A stretch of 64,000 nt of DNA, taken from positions 1 through 64,000 of the forward strand of contig NZ_AUBC01000007.1 of the NCBI RefSeq assembly GCF_000429045.1, given 5' to 3'. Positions 26,369 through 33,652 of the stretch are shown here, piece after piece. The notes beneath the pieces were generated by a model that was not told where the DNA came from, did not search any database, and worked only from the letters and a program-made list of their open reading frames with translations. This DNA comes from Salinarimonas rosea DSM 21201 (lineage in GTDB: Bacteria; Pseudomonadota; Alphaproteobacteria; Rhizobiales; Beijerinckiaceae). How positions within the stretch are numbered: the first letter of the stretch is position 1; every line of letters begins with the position of its first letter. The translations under genes and the position numbers were made by a program.

Positions 26369-27442
26369 GTGAGACGCTACAGGATTGCTGCCATTCCAGC
26401 CGACGGCATCGGACCGGAGGTCATCGCTGCCGGCCTCGAGGTCTTGGAGGCCCTCGAGACCCGTGGCCTCGGGTTCTCGCTGGACGTGACGCACTTCGAC
26501 TGGGGCTCGGATTATTATCGAGCGAACGGCAGGATGATGCCCGAGGACGGTCCCGAGCGATTGAAGGGGTTCGACGCGATCTACTTCGGCGCGGTCGGCG
26601 CGCCCGACGTGCCCGACCACGTCACGCTCTGGGGATTGCGCCTCCCGATCTGCCAGGGGTTCGACCAATACGCGAACGTGCGACCGACCAAGATCCTGCC
26701 GGGCATCAGGGCACCCCTCGCCGGAATCGGGCCCGGCGATCTGGACTGGGTGATCGTCCGCGAGAACTCGGAGGGCGAGTATTCCGGCAACGGGGGCCGC
26801 GTCCATCGCGGGCTGCCCGAAGAGGTCGCCACCGAGGTCTCGGTCTTCACCCGGGTCGGCGTCGCGCGCATCATGCGCTACGCCTTCCGCCTCGCGCGCT
26901 CGCGCCCGCGCCGGCTCCTGACGGTCGTGACCAAGTCGAACGCGCAGCGCCACGGGATGGTGATGTGGGACGAGATCGCCGCCGAGGTCGCCCGCGAGTT
27001 TCCCGATGTGACCTGGGACAAGATGCTCGTCGACGCGATGACCACGCGCATGGTGCTGAAGCCGCGCAGCCTCGACACGATCGTGGCCACGAACCTGCAC
27101 GCGGACATCCTGTCCGATCTCGCCGGAGCGCTCGCGGGCTCGCTCGGCGTGGCGCCGACCGCGAACATCGACCCCGAGCGGCGCTACCCGTCGATGTTCG
27201 AGCCCATTCACGGTTCGGCTTTCGACATCGTCGGCAAAGGCATCGCCAACCCCGTCGCGTCCTTCTGGACGGGCGCGCAGATGCTCGAGCATCTCGGAGA
27301 GCCCGACGCGGCAGCCCGGCTGCTGCGCGCCGTCGAGCAGGTCTGCGCAGCCGGCGTCATGACGCCGGACGTCGGCGGAAGCGCCACGACGCGCGAGGTG
27401 ACCGACGCCGTCGTGGACGCCATCCGGGGCGCGAACGACTAG
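26369..27442 (+). CDS. Tartrate/isopropylmalate-type dehydrogenase
   Basis: The 357-residue protein belongs to the beta-decarboxylating dehydrogenases. It has the N-terminal IPADGIGPEVIAAGLEVLE, the substrate Arg/Ser/Tyr region VRENSEGEYSG, the catalytic Lys in TVVTKSNAQRHGMVMWDE, the metal Asp residues in NLHADILSDLAGAL and the NAD motif FEPIHGSAFDI. The SEGEYSG form with LRLPICQGFDQYANVRP resembles tartrate dehydrogenase (TtuC-like), which acts on tartrate, malate and related acids, rather than LeuB. The start is GTG at 26369 behind GGGAGGAAT. Divergence from LysR and the nearby TRAP system suggest catabolism of an imported hydroxy acid. Confidence 0.85.
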   Translation: MRRYRIAAIPADGIGPEVIAAGLEVLEALETRGLGFSLDVTHFDWGSDYYRANGRMMPEDGPERLKGFDAIYFGAVGAPDVPDHVTLWGLRLPICQGFDQYANVRPTKILPGIRAPLAGIGPGDLDWVIVRENSEGEYSGNGGRVHRGLPEEVATEVSVFTRVGVARIMRYAFRLARSRPRRLLTVVTKSNAQRHGMVMWDEIAAEVAREFPDVTWDKMLVDAMTTRMVLKPRSLDTIVATNLHADILSDLAGALAGSLGVAPTANIDPERRYPSMFEPIHGSAFDIVGKGIANPVASFWTGAQMLEHLGEPDAAARLLRAVEQVCAAGVMTPDVGGSATTREVTDAVVDAIRGAND

Positions 27443-27515
27443 CTGGAACCCGCCACGGTGCGCGGGGCCGCCGCGCGGGAGGGCGGCGGATGCGATCGGC
27501 CGACGCCGCGGCGGC

Positions 27516-28751
27516 TCATCGAGCCGCGTCGTCGAGGCTCCGGAACAGGGCGGAGAAGAGCAGCGCGATGCGCTCCTCCGGCTGCGCGCCGTCCCCGTTG
27601 GCGGTGACCACGGCGCAGGCCGTGCGCCCCGAGGGCGAGACGCCGGCCGCGCCGAGGTTCAGGACGCCGAGCTCGGAACCGCCCTTGAAGCCGACCCACG
27701 GCCAGCCCTCGCGCGCGACGAGCGGGTTGGGGGCGCCGCCGAGCGCGGGAGCGTCCCGCAGCCGCAGCAGGACCGCGCACAGCTCGCGCGCCGTGACGAA
27801 CCATTCGACGTCTCGCCAGCTCGCCGTGGCCTCGATCCGGGCGGCGGTCGGGAGCGGCTCGTCCGCGAGCCCCTCGAGGATCGCGCGACGCGTCGCCTCG
27901 TCGCCCTCGGCGTAGGCGCGCCGCCGCGCCGCCGCACCGGCGGCCTTGAGCTTGAAGAGCTCGGACGTCGTCGGCACCGGCGCCCCGCGCGGCAGGGCCG
28001 CGTCGACGGCATCGCGCCCGAGGACGCGCATCAGCGCATCGGTCGCCGTGTTGTCGCTGTGCTGGATCATCAGCCCGGCGAGCAGCTCGAGGGTCACGGG
28101 CGTGCCGGGCGCCAGCGTCTGGAGCACGCCGGAGGGCAGCGAGCGATCGGCTTCGGTCAGCTCGACGACGGCATCGCGCCGCAGCCGCCCCTCTGCGACC
28201 GCGGCCTCGTAGGCGGAGAGGACGAACAGCTTGAAGGCCGAGCCGACGGCCATCGGTCGATCCGCGTCGCGTGCGACGAGCGGCGTGCCGTCGACCGCGG
28301 CGAGGATCGCGACCTCGCCTTCGGCCGCGTCCTCGACGAGCGCCGCCACGGCGGCGGGGTCGCCCCCCGTCGGCACGGGAGGGCCGAACATCAGGCCGGC
28401 GATGCGGCCTTCCGCGTCCAGCGAGACCGTGACGGGAACGACGGCCCGTTCGAAGACGACGGTGCCCTCGCCGTCGTTCATGCGCACGCCGACGAAGGAC
28501 CCGAAATCCGCGACGATCCCGTTCACGATCGCCGCGACGCGCGCGGAGGGGACGGCGGCGAGGAAGCTCTCCGAGAACCAGCCGGGGCTGGGCGGCTCAT
28601 CGCCGAACAGACGCTCGACGGCGGCGGCCGGCGCGCTCGCCGCGGCATCGCCGTTCGATCCCGCATCCTCGGCGCTCGCGCCGGCGGGGCCGAGGGCGGT
28701 GGCGAGCGCCACCGTCAGCATCCTCGAGATCCGTGCCGCGATCCGCACCAT
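27516..28751 (-). CDS. Exported beta-lactamase-fold serine hydrolase
   Basis: The 411-residue protein has a signal peptide (cleavage near residue 27, AGASA) and two regions. Residues 40-130 are a small domain of the kind fused to such hydrolases, with no known activity. Residues 140-405 are a class A beta-lactamase-like domain with all three motifs: Ser171-Ala-Phe-Lys174, Ser232-Asp233-Asn234 and Lys356-Gly-Gly. The Glu of the class A omega loop (ExxLN) is not evident, so peptidase or esterase activity is as likely as antibiotic hydrolysis. It is not near resistance or mobile genes. Confidence 0.78.
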   Translation of the reverse strand: MVRIAARISRMLTVALATALGPAGASAEDAGSNGDAAASAPAAAVERLFGDEPPSPGWFSESFLAAVPSARVAAIVNGIVADFGSFVGVRMNDGEGTVVFERAVVPVTVSLDAEGRIAGLMFGPPVPTGGDPAAVAALVEDAAEGEVAILAAVDGTPLVARDADRPMAVGSAFKLFVLSAYEAAVAEGRLRRDAVVELTEADRSLPSGVLQTLAPGTPVTLELLAGLMIQHSDNTATDALMRVLGRDAVDAALPRGAPVPTTSELFKLKAAGAAARRRAYAEGDEATRRAILEGLADEPLPTAARIEATASWRDVEWFVTARELCAVLLRLRDAPALGGAPNPLVAREGWPWVGFKGGSELGVLNLGAAGVSPSGRTACAVVTANGDGAQPEERIALLFSALFRSLDDAAR

Positions 28752-28908
28752 CGTGTCGCTCCTCCCCGTGATCCGATCCGAGTCTCAACGCGCATCGCGG
28801 CCGTGAGGGCCGTTGCGGCATTCCCCTTCCCTTCCGCGCGTTTCCCGCTAGGCTCCGCCCCGCATCGGTGGAAGCGCCGGACGCGTCGGGAAGGGGAGCG
28901 CGAAAGAC

Positions 28909-29466
28909 ATGGAATGGATCATCCTCGGCGTCGTCGCCGTGATCGTCGTCTACGGCATCGTCACCTACAACGGCCTCGTCGCCATGCGCCAGCGGGTGGA
29001 CCAGGCCTATGCCGACATCGACGTGCAGCTGCACCAGCGCCACGACCTCGTCCCCAACCTCGTCGAGACGGTGAAGGGCTACGCCGCGCACGAGCGCGAG
29101 ACGCTCGACGCCGTGATCGCGGCCCGCAACCGCGCCACGAGCGCGAGCGGCCCCGCCGACCAGGCCGCCGCCGAGGGGCTGCTCACCGGGGCTCTCGGGC
29201 GGCTGTTCGCGCTGGCCGAGGCCTACCCGGACCTCAAGGCCAACACGAACTTCCTGTCGCTGCAGAGCGAGCTCTCCAACGTGGAGGACAAGCTCGCGGC
29301 GGCGCGGCGCTTCTTCAACAACGCGGTGAGCGAGTTCAACGCGGCGATCCAGTCCTTCCCGGCGGTGCTGTTCGCGCGCCAGCTCGGCTTCTCCGAGCGG
29401 GAGTTCTTCGACGTCGGCGAGGATCGGCGCGCCGAGATGAACGTGGCGCCGCAGGTGAAGTTCTGA
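28909..29466 (+). CDS. LemA family protein
   Basis: The 185-residue protein has one N-terminal membrane helix (WIILGVVAVIVVYGIVTYN) and then the LemA helical domain with QRVDQAYADIDVQLHQRHDLVPNLVETVKGYAAHERETL and a C-terminal EFNAAIQSFPAVLFARQLGF-type region. Function of LemA is not established; it commonly occurs with M48 peptidases or TPM-domain proteins, as it does here, and the pair may act in membrane protein quality control. GGGGAGCG precedes the ATG. The peptidase starts 40 bp downstream. Confidence 0.9.
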   Translation: MEWIILGVVAVIVVYGIVTYNGLVAMRQRVDQAYADIDVQLHQRHDLVPNLVETVKGYAAHERETLDAVIAARNRATSASGPADQAAAEGLLTGALGRLFALAEAYPDLKANTNFLSLQSELSNVEDKLAAARRFFNNAVSEFNAAIQSFPAVLFARQLGFSEREFFDVGEDRRAEMNVAPQVKF

Positions 29467-29506
29467 CGCGCCGGGAGAGGCGGAGCCGGACCAGGGAGAG
29501 GCGGCC

Positions 29507-30538
29507 ATGACGCCCGTCTTCGGGCTCTACACCCACATCCGCGCGAACCGGATCCGCTCGGTGCTGCTGATCGCGGGCCTGTTCGCGCTCGTGCTCCTCG
29601 TCGGCTACGCGGTGGCGCTCGCCCTCGTGGCGGCCGGGGACGCCTCGGGCGCGCCGCCCGAGGCGATCGCCGCGGGGGCGCTCGACACCTACGTGCTCTG
29701 GACGCCCTGGCTCGTGCTCGGCACCTTGGCCTGGATCGGCATCTCGGTCGCGCTCAACACCCGCATCGTCGACGCCACGACCGGCGCGCGCACCCTGACG
29801 CGGGAGGACGACCCGCGCCTCTACCGGATGCTGGAGACCCTGTGCATCTCGCGCGGCATGGCGACGCCGCGCCTCAAGATCGTCGAGAGCGACGCCCTCA
29901 ACGCCTATGCGTCCGGGCTCACGCAGAAGCAATACGCCGTGACGCTCACCCGCGGGCTCGTCGAGCGGCTCGACGACGCCGAGATCGAGGCGGTGATGGC
30001 GCACGAGCTCACCCACATCCGCAACGAGGACGTCCGGCTGATGGTCGTCGCCGTGGTGATCGCCGGCGTGATCGCGCTCGTGGGCGAGATCGTCTTCCGC
30101 TCGCTGCGCTTCGGCCTGTGGCGGCGCGGCGGCAGCCGCTCGCGCGGCAGCGGCGGCGGCGGGCGGGGCGCGGTGATCGCCATCGCGATCGCCGTCGTCG
30201 TCATCCTCGTCGCCTGGCTCGCCTCGCTGATGATCCGCTTCGCGCTGTCGCGGGCGCGGGAGTACCTCGCGGACGCGGGCGCCGTGGAGCTGACCAAGAA
30301 CCCCGACGCGATGATCTCCGCGCTCCTCAAGATCGAGGGCAACGCCGATCTCTCGCGTGCGCCCGCGAGCGTCATGGAGATGTGCGTCGAGAACCCGCGG
30401 CGCGGCTTCACGGCGCTGCTCTCGACCCATCCCTCGATCGCGGACCGGGTCGAGGCGCTGGTACGCACCGCCGGCGGGCGCCTTCCGCCGACGGCGCAGG
30501 CACCGCAGGCGGAGGCGGCGCCGCGCTCGCCCTGGTGA
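29507..30538 (+). CDS. M48 family membrane metallopeptidase (HtpX-like)
   Basis: The 343-residue protein has two N-terminal membrane segments (about 18-43 and 63-83), a zinc site His166-Glu167-Leu-Thr-His170 and the third ligand Glu252 in AREYLADAGA, with two further hydrophobic segments between (178-196 and 222-245) separated by an Arg/Gly-rich loop. This is the HtpX/M48B layout, with the active site in the cytoplasm. It probably degrades damaged membrane proteins together with LemA. The Pro/Ala-rich C-terminal tail is not conserved. Confidence 0.88.
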   Translation: MTPVFGLYTHIRANRIRSVLLIAGLFALVLLVGYAVALALVAAGDASGAPPEAIAAGALDTYVLWTPWLVLGTLAWIGISVALNTRIVDATTGARTLTREDDPRLYRMLETLCISRGMATPRLKIVESDALNAYASGLTQKQYAVTLTRGLVERLDDAEIEAVMAHELTHIRNEDVRLMVVAVVIAGVIALVGEIVFRSLRFGLWRRGGSRSRGSGGGGRGAVIAIAIAVVVILVAWLASLMIRFALSRAREYLADAGAVELTKNPDAMISALLKIEGNADLSRAPASVMEMCVENPRRGFTALLSTHPSIADRVEALVRTAGGRLPPTAQAPQAEAAPRSPW

Positions 30539-30560
30539 AGGGCCGCGGGAGCCGCCGGGG

Positions 30561-30884
30561 TCAGGCCAAGCCGAGGAACAAGGCGAGCGATCTCGTTACG
30601 GAAACCATCGTTTCGTCGTCCACGCGGCCGATGACCGGCCCTACCTTGCCTCGTTTGACGGACATGGGCTTGTCGACCATGACCTGAGAGGCCTTGCGCA
30701 GACCATTGGCCGACGTCGGCTGGACCGTCACCCTGATTAGAGGTGCGTTCTCGAGCGCGCTCGTCAGGAGCAGAACCGTGACCGATCCGGTGTCGTCGAA
30801 GAAGTCCGATTGCACGACGAGGGCGGGACGCGGCTTGCCGAAGTCGCCCGACATCGCGACCGTCACCAAGTCCCCGCGCGTCAC
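30561..30884 (-). CDS. mazF: MazF/PemK-type mRNA interferase toxin
   Basis: The 107-residue protein starts TRGDLVTVAMSGDFGKPRPALVVQSD, the beta-strand and GKPRPALV loop of the MazF/PemK family, and has VTVLLLTSALENAPLIRVTV and KASQVMVDKPMSVKRGKVG, the conserved substrate-binding strands. Family members cut single-stranded RNA at short motifs. The start is GTG at 30884 overlapping the antitoxin stop (GTGA); longer in-frame N-termini are Arg-rich and unlike the family. Confidence 0.87.
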   Translation of the reverse strand: MTRGDLVTVAMSGDFGKPRPALVVQSDFFDDTGSVTVLLLTSALENAPLIRVTVQPTSANGLRKASQVMVDKPMSVKRGKVGPVIGRVDDETMVSVTRSLALFLGLA

Positions 30885-31105
30885 GCCTCTGTCTCGTTGA
30901 TCAGATCCTCGAGCGCAGCATCGAGGAAGGCGTCGAGATCCTCGTCTCGAGCATCTGCCGCGGCGACGATGCGAGATTGACGGCGACATTCTTCCGCGAA
31001 GCCGGGCCGACGCGTGTCCGGAACCCAGATCTGCACCGGCCGCAACCCGGAAGCCCGCAGCGCATCACGTCGCTTTCGCACTCTCTCGCTGACGCTCGTA
31101 GCCAT
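30881..31105 (-). CDS. MazE-like antitoxin (DUF3018)
   Basis: The 74-residue protein shows the DUF3018 pattern: a basic start ERVRKRRDALRASGLRPVQIWVPDTRRPGFAEECRRQ followed by an acidic tail rich in Asp/Glu (ARDEDLDAFLDAALEDLI). Antitoxins of this type bind the partner MazF with the acidic tail and DNA with the N-terminal part. It precedes and overlaps the toxin gene. A doubled 7-bp repeat lies just upstream. Confidence 0.83.
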   Translation of the reverse strand: MATSVSERVRKRRDALRASGLRPVQIWVPDTRRPGFAEECRRQSRIVAAADARDEDLDAFLDAALEDLINETEA

Positions 31106-31120
31106 GGACGCCTCCGCTCC

Positions 31121-31134
31121 GTTACATGTTACAT
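31121..31134. promoter_or_regulatory. Doubled GTTACAT upstream of mazE
   Basis: GTTACAT occurs twice in direct succession, 16-29 bp before the antitoxin start. It is AT-rich against its surroundings and includes the palindrome ACATGT. An operator or the -10 region of the toxin-antitoxin promoter is likely. Confidence 0.4.
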
Positions 31135-31162
31135 GCTGGGTGCGGATGGCGGAAGCGTCAAG

Positions 31163-31185
31163 GGGCGGTCGAGCCTCGACCGCCC
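31163..31185 (-). terminator. Hairpin after pckA
   Basis: An 11-bp perfect inverted repeat (GGGCGGTCGAG / CTCGACCGCCC) with a one-base centre lies 26-48 bp beyond the pckA stop and before the mazEF promoter region. Its strength and place favour a transcription stop, although no clear T-run follows. Confidence 0.5.
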
Positions 31186-31210
31186 TTCGAGCCCTGTCGA
31201 ATGTACCCCC

Positions 31211-32821
31211 TCACGCCGCGATGCTGCTCGACGGCGCGGCCGCGCGCACGTCGTCGTCGACGTCGGCCTCGAAGCGGGTGAAGTTCTCGCGGAACATCGC
31301 GACGAGCTTGGCCGCCGTCTGCGCGAACTGCGCCTTGTTCTGCCAGGTCTTCACCGGGTAGAGGATGTGCGGCTCGATGCCGGGCACCGAGGTCGGTACC
31401 GCGAAGCCGAAATACGGGTCCTGACGGAAGTCGGCCTTCGCCAGCGAGCCGTCGAGCGCCGCCGAGAGCAGCCGGCGGGTGACGCGGATCGGCATGCGCC
31501 GCCCCACCCCGTGCATGCCGCCGGTCCAGCCGGTGTTGACGAGCCAGCAATCGACGTGGTGGCGCGCGATCAGCTCGCGCAGCATGTTGCCGTACACGGA
31601 GGGCGGGCGCGGCATGAACGGCGCGCCGAAGCAGGTCGAGAACGTCGCCTGCGGCTCCGTCACGCCCTTCTCCGTGCCCGCCACCTTCGCCGTGTAGCCC
31701 GACAGGAAGTGGTACATCGCCTCCGCGCTGGTCAGCTTGGCGATCGGCGGCAGGACGCCGAAGGCGTCGCAGGTCAGCATGACGATGTTCTTGGGCTGGC
31801 CCGCGCGCCCGCTCTCCACCGCGCCGGGGATGAACTCGAGCGGGTAGGCGCAGCGCGTGTTCTCGGTCTTCGACGCGTCGTCGAAGTCCGGCTCGCGGGT
31901 GTGGTCGTCGATGACGACGTTCTCGAGCACGGTGCCGAAGCGGCGCGTGGTGGCGTAGATCTCCGGCTCCGCGTCCGCCGAGAGGCGGATCGTCTTGGCG
32001 TAGCAGCCGCCCTCGAAGTTGAACACGCCCTGCTGCCCCCAGCCGTGCTCGTCGTCGCCGATCAGCGGGCGCTTGGGATCGTTGGAGAGCGTCGTCTTGC
32101 CGGTTCCCGAAAGGCCGAAGAAGAGCGCCACGTCCTTGGGATCGGACATGTTGGCCGAGCAGTGCATCGGCATGACGCCCTTCTCGGGCAGGACGAAGTT
32201 CAGGTAGGTGAAGACCGACTTCTTCATCTCGCCCGCGTAGGACGTGCCGCCGATCAGCACGATCTTGCGGGTGAGGTCCATGGCGATGACCGTCTGCGAG
32301 CGGCAGCCGTGGCGGGCGGGGTCGGCCTCGAAGCTCGGCAGGTCGATGATGGTGAGCTCGGGCACGAAGCTGCGCACGGTCTCGAGCTCGGGGCGGCGCA
32401 GCAGGTTGCGGATGAAGAGCGAGTGCCAGGCGAACTCGGTGTAGACCCGGGTGCGCACGCGGTAGTTCGGGTCCGCACCGCCGAAGAGATCCTGCGCGAA
32501 CAGCTCCTTGCCCTCGGCATGCGCCCGGAAGTCCTCGAGCAGCGTCTCGAACTGCGCGGGCGTGATGGCGCCGTTGGCGTCCCACCACACCGTGTCCTCG
32601 GTCTTCGCGTCGCGCACCAGGAACTTGTCCTTGGGCGAGCGACCCGTGTGCACGCCCGTCTCGGCGACGAGCGCCCCGCCGGCCGCCAGCCGCGCCTCGC
32701 CGCGCGCGATGGACAGCTCGGTCAGCGCGGGCGCCTCGAGGTTCCAGTGCACGCGCGCGAGCCCGCGCAGGCCGATCGTGTCCGCGCCCTGAGCGCTGTT
32801 GTAGACGCCGAGATTCACCAC
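31211..32821 (-). CDS. pckA: Phosphoenolpyruvate carboxykinase (ATP)
   Basis: The 536-residue enzyme has the PEPCK kinase-1a loop [12 protein letters not shown], the metal site region [19 protein letters not shown] and GDDEHGWG, and the VNTGWTGG block. It converts oxaloacetate to phosphoenolpyruvate at the start of gluconeogenesis. GTG at 32821 ([14 protein letters not shown]) is the likely start: it matches the family start and length and has ACGGAG upstream; an ATG 63 bp further up would add 21 unconserved residues. In Rhizobiales pckA is usually close to chvI-chvG; here more than 6 kb separates them. Confidence 0.93.
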   Translation of the reverse strand: MVNLGVYNSAQGADTIGLRGLARVHWNLEAPALTELSIARGEARLAAGGALVAETGVHTGRSPKDKFLVRDAKTEDTVWWDANGAITPAQFETLLEDFRAHAEGKELFAQDLFGGADPNYRVRTRVYTEFAWHSLFIRNLLRRPELETVRSFVPELTIIDLPSFEADPARHGCRSQTVIAMDLTRKIVLIGGTSYAGEMKKSVFTYLNFVLPEKGVMPMHCSANMSDPKDVALFFGLSGTGKTTLSNDPKRPLIGDDEHGWGQQGVFNFEGGCYAKTIRLSADAEPEIYATTRRFGTVLENVVIDDHTREPDFDDASKTENTRCAYPLEFIPGAVESGRAGQPKNIVMLTCDAFGVLPPIAKLTSAEAMYHFLSGYTAKVAGTEKGVTEPQATFSTCFGAPFMPRPPSVYGNMLRELIARHHVDCWLVNTGWTGGMHGVGRRMPIRVTRRLLSAALDGSLAKADFRQDPYFGFAVPTSVPGIEPHILYPVKTWQNKAQFAQTAAKLVAMFRENFTRFEADVDDDVRAAAPSSSIAA

Positions 32822-33097
32822 TTGCTCCGTCCTCCGTCTCAGGTCGCCGCACGCGGCCCCGGGGGGCCGCTCACGATTGGTCAACGCCCACGCCCGAGAT
32901 CCGGATGCGTGGAATTCTGCGCATTCCGCACATGGAGCAAGGGTTTAGAGGGTCGGGGGCGGAGCCGCAACAGAGAGGGAGGAGCGAATTTTCGCTGGTG
33001 CGCTCTGCCCGGCCGGCGAACGCCGGCGACGACGGCGGGGATGAAACCCCTGCCCCGTCTCGCCCGTAGCTGCCGCGTGGACGCTCGGGAGGAATGG

Positions 33098-33652
33098 ATG
33101 ATCGGGCCAGGGATGGAGCGGCGGCTCCTGCAGGGGGCGATCCTGCTCGCCGGCTGCGTGCCGGTGACGGCGGGGCTCGCGGGCGTCGCGACGGGGACGG
33201 GGTTCGTCGGCGGCGGTAACACTCTCGCCGCGGGCCAGGTCGCCATCGAGAGCCAGATCTCCCTCGAGAGCCACATGCGCTACCTCTCGGGCCTGCTGCT
33301 GGGCATCGGTCTGGCCTTCTGGGCCGCGGTGCCGCGGATCGAGGCGCACGGGCAGCGGGTGCGGCTCCTCGCCGGCATCGTCGTGATCGGCGGGCTCGCC
33401 CGCGCGCTGGGCGTCGTCGCCGACGGCCCGGCGGACGGGCCGATGACGGCGGCGCTCGCCATGGAGCTCGCCGTCACCCCGGCGCTCGCGCTCTGGCAGG
33501 GCCGCGTGGCGCGGCGCTGGGGGCCCGTGGTGACGGCCCGCCGTCACTCCGCCGAACGTCACTCGGCCGGGCTCGGCGCCCCCGCGGGCGCGGCACGCTC
33601 GCCGGTCTCGGTCAGCTCGGGCTCGAGCTCCCGGCGCGACACGAGCGTGTAG
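33098..33652 (+). CDS. DUF4345 membrane protein
   Basis: The product, up to 184 residues, has four hydrophobic segments (about 8-30, 63-80, 88-108 and 113-130), with GFVGGGNTLAAGQVAIESQISLESHMRYLSGL between the first two, as in DUF4345 proteins. Function is unknown. The frame's final part, rich in Arg and Ser, overlaps the end of the convergent efflux gene by 94 bp and is absent from the family, so the present stop may reflect loss of an earlier one. GGGAGGAATGG precedes the ATG; ATG 33113 is an alternative start. Confidence 0.68.
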   Translation: MIGPGMERRLLQGAILLAGCVPVTAGLAGVATGTGFVGGGNTLAAGQVAIESQISLESHMRYLSGLLLGIGLAFWAAVPRIEAHGQRVRLLAGIVVIGGLARALGVVADGPADGPMTAALAMELAVTPALALWQGRVARRWGPVVTARRHSAERHSAGLGAPAGAARSPVSVSSGSSSRRDTSV

